From Panulirus ornatus (lineage: Eukaryota; Arthropoda; Malacostraca; Decapoda; Palinuridae): a stretch of DNA of 64,000 nucleotides. The position numbers and the translations under genes are program-made. The notes below the pieces were generated by a model. It saw only the letters and a list, made by a program, of their open reading frames with translations, searched no databases and was not told where the DNA came from. How positions within the stretch are numbered: position 1 is the first letter of the stretch; every line of letters starts with the position of its first letter. Positions 34,899 to 46,407 of this stretch are shown in pieces. Location: positions 10,024,651 to 10,088,650 of the forward strand of contig NC_092235.1 of the NCBI RefSeq assembly GCF_036320965.1, written 5' to 3'.

Positions 34899-37800
34899 TT
34901 TTTATACTTTGTCGCTGTCTCCCGCGTTTGCGAGGTAGCGCAAGGAAACAGACGAAAGAAATGGCCCAACCCCCATACACACGTACATACACACGTCCAC
35001 ACACGCAAATATACATACCTACACAGCTTTCCATGGTTTACCCCAGACGCTTCACATGCCTTGATTCAATCCACTGACAGCACGTCAACCCCTGTATACC
35101 ACATCGCTCCAATTCACTCTATTCCTTGCCCTCCTTTCACCCTCCTGCATGTTCAGGCCCCGATCACACAAAATCTTTTTCACTCCATCTTTCCACCTCC
35201 AATTTGGTCTCCCTCTTCTCCTCGTTCCCTCCACCTCCGACACATATATCCTCTTGGTCAATCTTTCCTCACTCATTCTCTCCATGTGCCCAAACCATTT
35301 CAAAACACCCTCTTCTGCTCTCTCAACCACGCTCTTTTTATTTCCACACATCTCTCTTACCCTTACGTTACTTACTCGATCAAACCACCTCACACCACAC
35401 ATTGTCCTCAAACATCTCATTTCCAGCACATCCATCCTCCTGCGCACAACTCTATCCATAGCCCACGCCTCGCAACCATACAACATTGTTGGAACCACTA
35501 TTCCTTCAAACATACCCATTTTTGCTTTCCGAGATAATGTTCTCGACTTCCACACATTTTTCAAGGCTCCCAAAATTTTCGCCCCCTCCCCCACCCTATG
35601 ATCCACTTCCGCTTCCATGGTTCCATCCGCTGACAGATCCACTCCCAGATATCTAAAACACTTCACTTCCTCCAGTTTTTCTCCATTCAAACTCACCTCC
35701 CAATTGACTTGACCCTCAACCCTACTGTACCTAATAACCTTGCTCTTATTCACATTTACTCTTAACTTTCTTCTTCCACACACTTTACCAAACTCAGTCA
35801 CCAGCTTCTGCAGTTTCTCACATGAATCAGCCACCAGCGCTGTATCATCAGCGAACAACAACTGACTCACTTCCCAAGCTCTCTCATCCCCAACAGACTT
35901 CATACTTGCCCCTCTTTCCAAAACTCTTGCATTTACCTCCCTAACAACCCCATCCATAAACAAATTAAACAACCATGGAGACATCACACACCCCTGCCGC
36001 AAACCTACATTCACTGAGAACCAATCACTTTCCTCTCTTCCTACACGTACACATGCCTTACATCCTCGATAAAAACTTTTCACTGCTTCTAACAACTTGC
36101 CTCCCACACCATATATTCTTAATACCTTCCACAGAGCATCTCTATCAACTCTATCATATGCCTTCTCCAGATCCATAAATGCTACATACAAATCCATTTG
36201 CTTTTCTAAGTATTTCTCACATACATTCTTCAAAGCAAACACCTGATCCACACATCCTCTACCACTTCTGAAACCGCACTGCTCTTCCCCAATCTGATGC
36301 TCTGTACATGCCTTCACCCTCTCAATCAATACCCTCCCATATAGTTTACCAGGAATACTCAACAAACTTATACCTCTGTAATTTGAGCACTCACTCTTAT
36401 CCCCTTTGCCTTTGTACAATGGCACTATGCACGCATTCCGCCAATCCTCAGGCACCTCACCATGAGTCATACATACATTAAATAACCTTACCAACCAGTC
36501 AACAATACAGTCACCCCCTTTTTTAATAAATTCCACTGCAATACCATCCAAACCCGCTGCCTTGCCGGCTTTCATCTTCCGCAAAGCTTTTACTACCTCT
36601 TCTCTGTTTACCAAATCATTTTCCCTAACCCTCTCACTTTGCACACCACCTCGACCAAAACACCCTATATCTGCCACTCTGTCATCAGACACATTCAACA
36701 AACCTTCAAAATACTCATTCCATCTCCTTCTCACATCACCACTACTTGTTATCACCTCCCCATTTACGCCCTTCACTGAAGTTCCCATTTGCTCCCTTGT
36801 CTTACGCACCCTATTTACCTCCTTCCAGAACATCTTTTTATTCTCCCTAAAATTTACTGATAGTCTCTCACCCCAACTCTCATTTGCCCTTTTTTTCACC
36901 TCTTGCACCTTTCTCTTGACCTCCTGTCTCTTTCTTTTATACTTCTCCCACTCAATTGCATTTTTTCCCTGCAAAAATCGTCCAAATGCCTCTCTCTTCT
37001 CTTTCACTAATACTCTTACTTCTTCATCCCACCACTCACTACCCTTTCTAAACAGCCCACCTCCCACTCTTCTCATGCCACAAGCATCTTTTGCGCAATC
37101 CATCACTGATTCCCTAAATACATCCCATTCCTCCCCCACTCCCCTTACTTCCATTGTTCTCACCTTTTTCCATTCTGTACACAGTCTCTCCTGGTACTTC
37201 CCCACACAGGTCTCCTTCCCAAGCTCACTTACTCTCACCACCTTCTTCACCCCAACATTCACTCCTCTTTTCTGAAAACCCATACTAATCTTCACCTTAG
37301 CCTCCACAAGATAATGATCAGACATCCCTCCAGTTGCACCTCTCAGCACATTAACATCCAAAAGTCTCTCTTTCGCACGCCTGTCAATTAACACGTAATC
37401 CAATAACGCTCTCTGGCCATCTCTCCTGCTTACATAAGTATACTTATGTATATCTCGCTTTTTAAACCAGGTATTCCCAATCATCAGTCCTTTTTCAGCA
37501 CATAAATCTACAAGCTCTTCACCATTTCCATTTACAACACTGAACACCCCATGCATACCAATTATTCCCTCAACTGCCACATTACTCACCTTTGCATTCA
37601 AATCACCCATCACTATAACCCGGTCTCGTGCATCAAAACCGCTAACACACTCATTCAGCTGCTCCCAAAACACTTGCCTCTCATGATCTTTCTTCTCATG
37701 CCCAGGTGCATATGCACCAATAATCACCCACCTCTCTCCATCAACTTTCAATTTTACCCATATTAATCGAGAATTTACTTTCTTACATTCTATCACATAC

Positions 37801-38090
37801 TCCCACAACTCCTGTTTCAGGAGTATTGCTACTCCTTCCCTTGCTCTTGTCCTCTCACTAACCCCTGACTTCACTCCCCAGACATTTCCAAACCACTCTT
37901 CCCCTTTACCCTTGAGCTTCGTTTCACTCAGAGCCAAAACATCCAGGTTCCTTTCCTCAAACATACTACCTATCTCTCCTTTTTTCACATCTTGGTTACA
38001 TCCACACACATTTAGGCACCCCACTCTGAGCCTTCGAGGAGGATGATCACTCCCCGCGTGACTCCTTCTTCTGTTTCCCATTTTAGAAAG

Positions 38091-38092
<2 letters not shown>
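34885..38092 (-). mobile_element. LINE-1 J, intact-ORF copy, short 3'-UTR subfamily
   Basis: Begins (element 3' end) with a T run and the canonical GTCGCTGTCTCCCGCGTTTGCGAGG terminus, then a ~130-bp short 3' UTR and a 998-codon uninterrupted ORF. It stops at TAACTTTCTAAA just before the ATG and runs into TA repeats. It lacks the ~120-bp 5' module of copies I, M and P, yet shares its 5' limit with copy C. That makes TAACTTTCTAAA a possible genuine 5' end for this subfamily. Confidence 0.93.
35085..38081 (-). CDS. LINE-1 endonuclease-reverse transcriptase, intact (998 aa)
   Basis: Single-ORF retrotransposon polyprotein that would nick target DNA and copy its own RNA at the nick. Residues 18-260 form an AP-type endonuclease with N24 (GCLNVCG), E53 (SETK), Y124 (GAYAPG), D160/N162 (GDLNAK), D228 (LLDYVLID) and S254-D255-H256 (MSDHY). 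A basic, helix-prone linker spans about 270-490 (KRKRQEVKRKVQEVKKR). The RT spans about 500-830: GLDGIAVE 510-517, GFRSGRGCVDQ 603-613, motif A D637 (FMDLEKAYD), motif B GLRQGCVMSPW 693-703, and catalytic FADD 743-746. A C-terminal KWFGHMERM and [10 protein letters not shown] block follows. The protein ends VYRG* where older copies continue 12 residues further. Length fits RTE-clade elements, and no RNase H or zinc knuckle is seen. The start is the MGN methionine shared with other full-length copies. Activity is unproven. Confidence 0.93.
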   Translation of the reverse strand: MGNRRRSHAGSDHPPRRLRVGCLNVCGCNQDVKKGEIGSMFEERNLDVLALSETKLKGKGEEWFGNVWGVKSGVSERTRAREGVAILLKQELWEYVIECKKVNSRLIWVKLKVDGERWVIIGAYAPGHEKKDHERQVFWEQLNECVSGFDARDRVIVMGDLNAKVSNVAVEGIIGMHGVFSVVNGNGEELVDLCAEKGLMIGNTWFKKRDIHKYTYVSRRDGQRALLDYVLIDRRAKERLLDVNVLRGATGGMSDHYLVEAKVKISMGFQKRGVNVGVKKVVRVSELGKETCVGKYQERLCTEWKKVRTMEVRGVGEEWDVFRESVMDCAKDACGMRRVGGGLFRKGSEWWDEEVRVLVKEKREAFGRFLQGKNAIEWEKYKRKRQEVKRKVQEVKKRANESWGERLSVNFRENKKMFWKEVNRVRKTREQMGTSVKGVNGEVITSSGDVRRRWNEYFEGLLNVSDDRVADIGCFGRGGVQSERVRENDLVNREEVVKALRKMKAGKAAGLDGIAVEFIKKGGDCIVDWLVRLFNVCMTHGEVPEDWRNACIVPLYKGKGDKSECSNYRGISLLSIPGKLYGRVLIERVKACTEHQIGEEQCGFRSGRGCVDQVFALKNVCEKYLEKQMDLYVAFMDLEKAYDRVDRDALWKVLRIYGVGGKLLEAVKSFYRGCKACVRVGREESDWFSVNVGLRQGCVMSPWLFNLFMDGVVREVNARVLERGASMKSVGDERAWEVSQLLFADDTALVADSCEKLQKLVTEFGKVCGRRKLRVNVNKSKVIRYSRVEGQVNWEVSLNGEKLEEVKCFRYLGVDLSADGTMEAEVDHRVGEGAKILGALKNVWKSRTLSRKAKMGMFEGIVVPTMLYGCEAWAMDRVVRRRMDVLEMRCLRTMCGVRWFDRVSNVRVREMCGNKKSVVERAEEGVLKWFGHMERMSEERLTKRIYVSEVEGTRRRGRPNWRWKDGVKKILCDRGLNMQEGERRARNRVNWSDVVYRG

Positions 38093-38150
<58 letters not shown>
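38093..38150. repeat. (TA)n microsatellite
   Basis: About 58 bp of TA between the 5' ends of two LINE-1 copies in head-to-head arrangement (J and K). Confidence 0.96.
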
Positions 38151-38151
<1 letters not shown>

Positions 38152-40732
38152 TGTTGGGGTGAAGAGTGGTGAGAGTTAGTTAGGTTGGGAAGGAGATTTG
38201 TGTGAGGAAGTACGAGGAGACACTGAGTACAGAATGGAAAAAGGTGAGAACGAAGGAGGTAAGGGGAGTGGGGGAGGAATGGGATGTATTTAGGGAAGCA
38301 GCAATGGCTTGCGCATAAGATGCTTGTGGCATGAGAAGCATGTGAGGTGGGTTGATGAGAAAGGGTAGTGAGTGGTGGGATGAAGAAGTAAGATTATTAG
38401 CGAAAGAGAAGAGAGAGGCATTTGGACGATTTTTGCAGGGAAATAATGCAAATGAGTGGGAGATGTATAAAAGAAAGAGACAGGAGGTCAAGAGAAAGGT
38501 GCAAGAGGTGAAAAAGAGGGCAAATGAGAGTTTGGGTGAGAGAGTATCATCAAATCTTAGGGAGAATAAAAAGATGTTTTGGAAGGATGTAAATAAAGTG
38601 CGTAAGACAAGGGAGCAAATGGGAACTTCAGTGAAGGGCGCAAATGGGGAGGTGATAACAAGTAGCGGTGAGGTGAGAAGGAGATGGAGTGAGTATTTTG
38701 AAGGTTTATTGAATGTGTTTGATGATAGAGTGGCAGATATAGGGTGTTTTGGTCGAGGTGGTGTGCAAAGTGAGAGGGTTAGGGAAAATGATTTGGTAAA
38801 CAGAGAAGAGGTAGTAAAAGCTTTGCGGAAGATGAAAGCCAGCAAGGCAGTGGGTTTGGATGGTACTGCAGTGGAATTTACTAAAAAAGGGGGTGAGTGT
38901 ATTGTTGACTGGTTGATAAGGTTATTTAATGTATGTATGACTAATGGTGAGGTGCCTGAGGATTGGTGGAATGCTTACATAGTGCCAATGTACAAAGGCA
39001 AAAGGGATAAGAGTGAGTGCTCAAATTACAGAGGTATAAGTTTGTTGAGTATTCGTGGTAAATTATTTAGGAGGGCATTGACTGCGTGGGTGAAGGCATG
39101 TACAGAGCATCAGATTGGGGAAGAGCAGTGTGGTTTCAGAAGTGGTAGACGCTGTGAGGATCAGGTGTTTGCTTTGAAGAATTTATGTGAGAAATACTTA
39201 GAAAAGCAAATGGATTTGTATGTAGCATTTATGGATCTAAAGAAAGCATATGATAGAGTTGATAGAGATGCTCTGTGGAAGGTAATAAGAATATATGGTG
39301 TGGTAGGCAAGTTGTTAGAAGCAGTGAAAAGTTTTTATCGAGGATGTAAGGCATGTGTACGTGTAGGAAGAGAGCAAAGTGATTGGTTCTCAGTGAATGT
39401 AGGTTTGCGGCAGGGGTGTGTGATGTCTCCATGGTTGTTTAATTTGTTTATGCATGGGGTTGTTAGGGAGGTGAATGCAAGAGTTCTGGAAAGAGGGACA
39501 AGTATGCAGTCTGTTGGGGATGAGAGAGCTTGGGAAGTGAGTCAGTTGTTGTTCGCTGATGATACAGCACTGGTGGCTGATTCATGTGAGAAACTGCAGA
39601 AGCTAGATGACTGAGTTTGGTAAAGTGTCTGAAAGAAGGGTTGAGGGTCAAGTCAGTTGGGAGGTAAGTTTGAATGGAGGAAAACTGGAGGAAGTAAAGT
39701 GTTTTAGATATCTGGGAGTGGATCTGGCAACGGATGGAACCATGGAAGCGGAAGTGTATCATAGGATGGGGGAGGGGGCGAAAATTCTGGGAGCCTTGAA
39801 GAATGTTTGGAAGTCGAGAACATTATCTCAGAAAGCAAAAATGGGTATGTTTGAACGAATAGTGGTTCCAACAATGTTATATGGCTGCGAGGCATGGGCT
39901 ATGGATAGAGTTGTGCGAAGAAGGGTGGATGTGCTGGAAATGAGATGTTTGAGGACAATATGTGGTGTGAGGTGGTTTGATCGAGTAAGTATTGTAAGGG
40001 TGAGAGAGATGTGTGGAAATAAAAAGAGTGTGGTTAAGGGAGCAGAAGAGGGTGTTTTGAAATGGTTTGGTCACATGGAGAGAATGAGTGAGGAAAGATT
40101 GACCAAGATAATATATGTGTCAGAGGTGGAGGGAACGAGGAGAAGTGGGAGACCAAATTGCAGGTGGAAAGATGGAGTGAAAAAGATTTTGAGTGATCGG
40201 GGCCTGAACATGCAGGAGGGTGAAAGGCGTGCAAGGAATGGAGTGAATTGGAACGATGTGGTATACCAGGGTCAATGTGCTGTCACTGGATTGAACCAGG
40301 GCATGTGAAGCGTCTAGGGTAAACCATGGAAAGTTCTGCGGGGCCTGGATGTGGAAAGGGAGCTGTGGTTTCGGTGCATTATTACATGACAGCTAGAGAC
40401 AGAGTGTGCACGAATGGGGCCTTTGTTGTTTTTTCCTAGCGCTACTTCACACACATGAGGGGGGAGGGGGTTGTTAATCCATGTGTGACGGGGTGGCGAT
40501 GGGAATAAATAAAGGCAGACAGTATGAATTATGTACATGCGTATATATGTATATGTCTGTGTGTGTATACATATGTGTACATTGAGATGTATAAGTATGT
40601 ACATTTGCATGTGTGGACATGTATGTCTATACATGTGTATGTGGGTAGGTTGGGTCATTATTTCGTCTCTTTCGTTGCGCTACCTCGCTAACGCAGGAGA
40701 CAGCAACAAAGCAAAATAAAATAAATAAATAG
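38151..40732 (+). mobile_element. LINE-1 K, 5'-truncated, decayed
   Basis: Starts in the linker after the endonuclease (GTTGGGGTGAAGAG). RT is open from 38352 to 39614 with FMDLKKAYD, GLRQGCVMSPW and FADD. About 60 bp is deleted near 39605-39640, shifting the frame. The C-terminal part is open to 40308 and ends CAVTGLNQGM. The long 3' UTR ends GCAACAAAGCAAAATAAAATAAATAAATA and passes into AAT repeats. Confidence 0.9.
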
Positions 40733-40757
40733 TAATAATAATAATAATAATAATAAT
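40733..40757. repeat. (AAT)n microsatellite
   Basis: About eight AAT units at the 3' tail of LINE-1 K, followed by a short palindrome ATTGTTATAACAAT. Confidence 0.9.
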
Positions 40758-40769
40758 TGTTATAACAAT

Positions 40770-42276
40770 TATTGCTTTGAAGAATGTATGAGAAATAATT
40801 AGAAAAGCTAATGGATTTGTATGTAGCATTAATGGATCTGGAGAAGGCATATGACAGAGTTGATAGAGATGCTCTTTGGGAGGTATTAAGAATATATGGT
40901 GTGTGGGGCAAGTTGTTAGAAGCAGTGAAAAGTTTTTATCGAGGATGTAAGGCTTGTGTACGTGTAGGAAGAGAGGAAAGTGATTGGTTCTCAGTGAATG
41001 TAGGTTTGCGGCAGGGGTGTGTGATGTCTCCATGGTTGTTTAATTTGTTTATGGATGCGGTTGTTAAGGAGGTGAATGCAAGACTTTTGGAAAGACGGGC
41101 AAGTATGCAGTCTGTTGTGCATGAGAGAGCTTGGGAAGTGAGTCAGTTGTTGTTCGTTGATTGTACGGTACAGCACTGGTGGCTGATTCGTGTGAGAAAT
41201 TGCAGAAGCTGGTGACTGAGTTTGGTAAAGTGTATGAAAGAAGAAAACTGAGAGTAAATGTGAATAAGAGGAAGGTACAGTACGGTTGAGGGTCAAGTCA
41301 ACTGGGAGGTAAGTTTGAGTGGAGAAAAACTGGAGGAAGTGAGGTGTTTTAGATCTCTGGGAGTGGATTTGGCAGCGGATGGAATCATGGAAGCGGAAGT
41401 GAATCATAGGGTGGAGGAGGGGGCGTTGAATAAGGTGTGGAAGTCGAAAACATTATCTCTGAAAGCAAAAATGGGTATGTTTGAAGGAATAGTGGTTCCA
41501 ATAATGTTATGTGGTTGCAAGGCGTGGGCTATAGATAAAAGTTGTGCGGAGGAGGGTTGATGCACTGGAAATGAGATGTTTGAGGACAATATGTGGTGTG
41601 AGGTGGTTTGATCAAGTAAGTAATTATAGGGTAAGAGAGATGTGTGGTAATAGAAAGAGTGTGGTTGAGAGAGCAGAAGAGGGTGTTTTGAAATGATTTG
41701 GTCACATGGAGAGAATGAGTGAGGAAATTTGACAAAGAGGATATATATAGTGATCGGGGCCTGAACATGCAGGAGGGTAAAAGGCTTGCAAGCAATAGAG
41801 TGAATTTGAACGATGAGTATACCGGGGTCGATGTGCTGTCAATGGATTGAACCAGGGCATGTGAAACGTCTGGGGTAAACCATGGAAAGTTCTGTGGGGT
41901 CTGGATGTGGAAAGGGAGCTCTGGTTTCAGTGCATTATACATGACAGCTAGAGACTGAGTGTGAAGGAATGGGGCCTTTGTTTTCTTTTCCTAGCGCTAC
42001 CTCACGCACATGCGAGATGAGGGGGTTGTTATTTCATGTGTGGCAGGGTGGCGATGGGAATGAATAAAGGCAGACAGTATGAAGAATGTACATGTGTATG
42101 TATGTATATGTCTGTGTGTGTATATATATGTATACGTTGAGATGTATAGGTATGTATATTTGCATGTGTGGACGTGTATGTATCTACATGTGGATGTGGG
42201 TAGGTTGGGCCATTCTTTCGTCTGTTTCCTTGTGCTACCTACCTAATGCGGGAGACAGCGACAAAGCAAAATAAAC
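40770..42276 (+). mobile_element. LINE-1 L, 5'-truncated, decayed
   Basis: Begins at the ALKNVCEKYLEK position of RT. 40811-41215 keeps MDLEKAYD and GLRQGCVMSPW, but the catalytic box reads FVDCT instead of FADDT, so polymerase activity is lost. Several small deletions follow, including in the [10 protein letters not shown] region near 41740. The long 3' UTR ends near 42265 and continues into AAT repeats. Confidence 0.88.
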
Positions 42277-42322
42277 AAATAACAATAATAATTAAAATAA
42301 TTATAATAATAATAATAATATA
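42277..42322. repeat. (AAT)n-rich tail
   Basis: ACAATAATAATTAAAATAATTATAATAATAATAATA run at the 3' end of LINE-1 L, immediately before the 5' module of the next LINE-1. Confidence 0.88.
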
Positions 42323-42324
42323 TA

Positions 42325-45300
42325 TCACCCCTGGTGATAGGGGGTGAAGAATACTTCCCACGTATTCCCTGCGTGTTGTAGAAGGCAAATAAAAGGGACG
42401 GGAGCAGGGGGCTGGTAACCCTCCCCTTCTCGTATTCTAACTTTCTAAAAGGGAAAACAGAAGGAGCCATGTGGGGAGTGCTCACCCTCCTCGAAGGCTC
42501 AGGTTGGGGTGTCTAAATGTACAAAGATGAGAAAATGGAGAGATTGGTAGTATGTTTGAGGAAAGGAATCTAGATGTTTTGGCTCTGAGTGAAACAAAGC
42601 TCAAGGGTAAAGGGGAAGAGCGTTTTGGGATGTCTTGGGAGTAAAGTCAGGGGTTGGTGACAGGACAAGAGCAAAGGAAAGAGTAGCACTACTCCTGAGG
42701 CAGGAGTTGTGGGAGTATGTGATAAAGTGTAAGAAAGTAAACTCTAGATTGATATGGGCAAACCTGAAAGTGGATGGAGAGAGATGGGTGATTATTGGTG
42801 CCTTTGCACCTGGTCATAAGAAGAAAGATCGAGAGAAGCAAGTGTTTTGGGAGCAGCTGTGTGTTAGCAGCTTTGATGCATGAAATCTGGGTTATAGTGA
42901 TGGGTGATTTGAATGAAAAGGTGAGTAATGGGGCAGTTGAGGGTATAATTGGTATAAATGGGTGGTTTAGTGTTGTAAATGGAAATGGTGAAGAGCTTGT
43001 AGATTTGTGTGCTGAAAAAAGGACTGATGATTGGGATATAAGTATACATATGTAAGTATACATATGTAAGTGGGAGATATGGCCGGAGAGTGTTATTGGA
43101 TTCCATATTAATTGATAGGCGCGTGAAAGAGAGACTTTTGAATGTTAATGTGCTGAGAGGTGCAACTGGAGGGATGTCTGATCATTATCTTGTGGAGGCA
43201 AAGAAGTTTGTAAAGGTTTTCAGAAAAGAGGAGAGAATGTTGGGGTGAAGAAAGTGGTGAGAGTAAGTGAGCTTGGAAAGGAGACTTGTGTGAGGAAGTA
43301 CTAGGTGAGACTAAGTGCAGAATGGAAAAAGGTGAGAACAAATGATGTAAGGGGAGTGGGAGAGGAATAGGATGTATTTAGGGAAATAGTGATGGTTTGC
43401 GCAAAAGATGCTTGTGGCATGAGAAAGGTAGGAGGTAGGCAGATTAGAAAGGGTATTGTGTGGTAGAATGAAGTAAGATTGTTAGTAAAAGAGAAGAGAG
43501 AGGCGTTTGGACGATTTCTGCAGGGAAGTAATGCAAATAACTGGGAGATGTATAAAAGAAAGAGGCAGGAGGTCAAGAAAAAGGTGCAAGAGGTAAAAAA
43601 GAGGGCAAATGAGAGTTTGGGTGAGAGAGTATCATTAAATTTTGGAATGAGGTATATAAAGTGCATAAGACATGAGAACAAATGGGAATATTGGCGAATT
43701 GGGCTAATGAGGAGGTAATAACAAGTAGTGGTGAAGTGAGAAGGTGATGGAGTGTATATTTTTTAAGGTTTGTTGAATGTGTTTCATGACAGAGTGGCAA
43801 ATACATGGTATTTTGGATGATGTGTTGTGTGAAGTGAGAGGGTAAGGGAGAATGGTTTGGTGAACAGAGAAGAGGTAGTGAAAGCACTGCAAAAGATGAA
43901 AGCTGGCAAGGCGGTGGGTTTGGATGGTATCGCAGTGGAATTCTTAAAAAAGGGGTGACTGTGTTGTTGCTTGGTTGGTAAGGATATTCAATGTATGTAT
44001 GGTTCATGGTGAAGTGCCTGAGGATTGGTGGAATGCATACATAGTGCCACTGTAAAAAGGCAAAGGGGCTAAAGGTCAGTGTTCAAACTACAGAGGTATA
44101 AGCTTGTTGAGTATTCCTGGGAAATTATATGGGAGGGTATTGATTGAGAGGGTCAAGGCAGGTACAGAGCATCAGACTGGGGAAGAACAGTGTGGTTTCA
44201 GAAATGGTAGAGGATGTGTGGATCAGGTGTTTGCTTTGAAGAATGTATATGAGAAATACTAGAGAAACAGATGAATTTGTATGTAGCATTTATGGATCTG
44301 GAGAAGGCATATGATAGAGTTGATTGAGATGCTTTGTGGATGGTATTAAGAGTAAATGGTGTGGGGGGAAAGTTGCTAGAAGCAGTGAAAAGATTTTATC
44401 AAGGATGTAAGGCATGTGTACGAGTAGGAAGGGAGGAAAGTGACTAGCTCCCAGTGAATGTCTGTTTGCGGTAGGGGTGAGTGATGTCTCCATCGTTGTT
44501 AAATTTGTTTATAGATGAGGTGGTTAGGGGGGTGAATGCAAGAGTTTTGAAGAGAGGGGCAAGTATGCAGTCTGTTGTGGATGAGAGAGCTTGGGAAGTG
44601 AGTCAGTTGTTGTTCGCTGATGATACAGCAATGGTGACTGATTCCGGTGAGAAACTGCAGAAGCTGGTGACTGAGTTTGGTAAAGTGTGTGAAAGAGGAA
44701 AGCTGAGAGTAAATGTGCACAAAAGCAAGGTTATTAGGTTCAGTAGGGTTGAGGGACAAGTTAATTGGAAGGTAAATTTGAATGGAGAAAAATTGCAGGA
44801 AGAAGTGTTTTAGATACCTGGGAGTGGATTTAGCAGCGGATGGTATCATGGAAGCAGAAGTGAGTCACAGGGTGGGGGAGGGGGCGAAGGTTCTGGGAGA
44901 GTTGGAGAATGTGTGGAAGGCGAGAACATTATCTCGGAGAACAAAAATGGGCATGTTTGAAGGAATAGGGGTTCCAACAATGTTATTCGGTTGCGAGGCA
45001 TGGGCTATAGATAAGGTTGTGCAGAGGAGGGTGGATGTGTTGGAAATTAAATGTTTGAGGGCATTAAGTGGTGTGAGGTGGTTTGATCGAGTAAATAATG
45101 AAAGGGTAAGACAGGTGTGTGGTAATAAAAAGAGTGTGGTTGAGAGAGCAGATGAGGGTGTATTGAAATGGTTTGGTCACATGGAGAGAATGAGTGAGGA
45201 AAGATTGACCAAGAGGATATATGTCTCAGAGGTGGAGGGAACGAGGAGAAGTGGGAGACCAAATTGGAGGTGGAAGAATGGAGTGAAAAAGATTTTGAGC

Positions 45301-45805
45301 GATCGGGGCCTGAACATACAGGAGGGTGAAAAGCGGGCAAGGAATAGAGTGAATTGGAACGATGTGGCATTCTGGGGTCGACGCATTGTCAATGGGTTGA
45401 ACCAGGGCATGTGAAGTGTCTGGGGTAAACCATGGAAAGTTTTGTGGTGCCTGAATGTGGAAAGGTAGCAACAGTTTTGGTGCATTACACATGACAGGTA
45501 GAGACTGAGTGTGAACAAATGTGGCCTTTGTTGTGTTTTCCTAGGGCTACCTCGTGCACGTGCGTGGGGAGGAGGGTGATGTTTCATGTGTGGTGGGGTG
45601 GCGACGGAATGAATGAAGGCAGCAAATACGAATATGTACATGTGCATATCTGTATATGTCTTTATACATTGAAATGTATAGGTATGTATATGCACATGTG
45701 TGGGCATTTATGTATATGCATGTGTAAGTGGGTGGGTTGGGCCATTCCCTCGTCTGTTTCTTTGCGCTACCTCACTAATTTGGGAGACAGCAACTAATTA
45801 TAATA
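42325..45805 (+). mobile_element. LINE-1 M, full-length, heavily decayed
   Basis: Complete from the 5' module (CCCCTGGTGATAGGGGG) to the 3' terminus (GGGAGACAGCAACTAATTATAATAAAATAAA). Coding pieces: 42635-42883 and 42795-43055 (endonuclease, GDLNEK), 43479-43718 (linker), 44481-44813 (RT with FADDTA) and 44782-45414 (C-terminus ending NGLNQGM). Stops and frameshifts are numerous, and the RT stretch 43850-44470 is closed in all frames. The divergence makes it one of the older full-length copies here. Confidence 0.9.
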
Positions 45806-45824
45806 AAATAAATACACAAAATAA

Positions 45825-46407
45825 TATCATACACATACATAGACATATACATACATACACATGTACATATTCATACAAACTTGCCTTCATCCATTCCTGG
45901 AATTACCCCACCCCACAGGAAACAGCAATGCTACCTCCTGCTTCAGCGAGGTAGCACCAAGAAAACAGAAGAAAAAGGCCATATTCATTTATGCTCAGTC
46001 TCTAGCTGTCATGTGTAATGCACCGAAACCATAGCTCCCTATCCACATCCAGGTCCCATAGACCTTTCCATGGTTTACCCGACGCTTCACATGCCCTGGT
46101 TCAGTCCATTGACAGTACGTTGACAACAGTATACCACATTATTCCAATGCACTCTATTCCTTGCAAACCTCTAACCCTCCAGTATGTTCAAGCACCGATT
46201 GCTCAAAATCTTTTTCACTCCATCCTTTCACCTCCAATTTGGTCTCCTGCTTCTCCTTGTTCCCTCCACCTCTAACACATCTTTCCTCACGCATTCTCTC
46301 CATATGTCCAAACCATTTCAACACACTCTCTTCTGCTCTCTCAACCACACTATTTTTGATTTCGTCAGATCTCTCTTACCCTTCATTACTTACTCGATCA
46401 AACCAAT
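45825..46407 (-). mobile_element. LINE-1 N, old 3'-end copy
   Basis: Antisense long 3' UTR and C-terminal coding remnant, diverged. The KWFGHMERM block is still visible near 46290-46320 on the minus strand. The 5' truncation is at TTACTCGATCAAACCA. It lies tail-to-tail with LINE-1 M. Confidence 0.82.

Noticed and set aside
36562..37275. Long open frames antisense to LINE-1 (for example 237 codons on the plus strand), rich in S, T, P, F and H
   Set aside because: They recur in the same place opposite every LINE-1 copy and decay with it. They are mirror frames of the real ORF, with no domain of their own.
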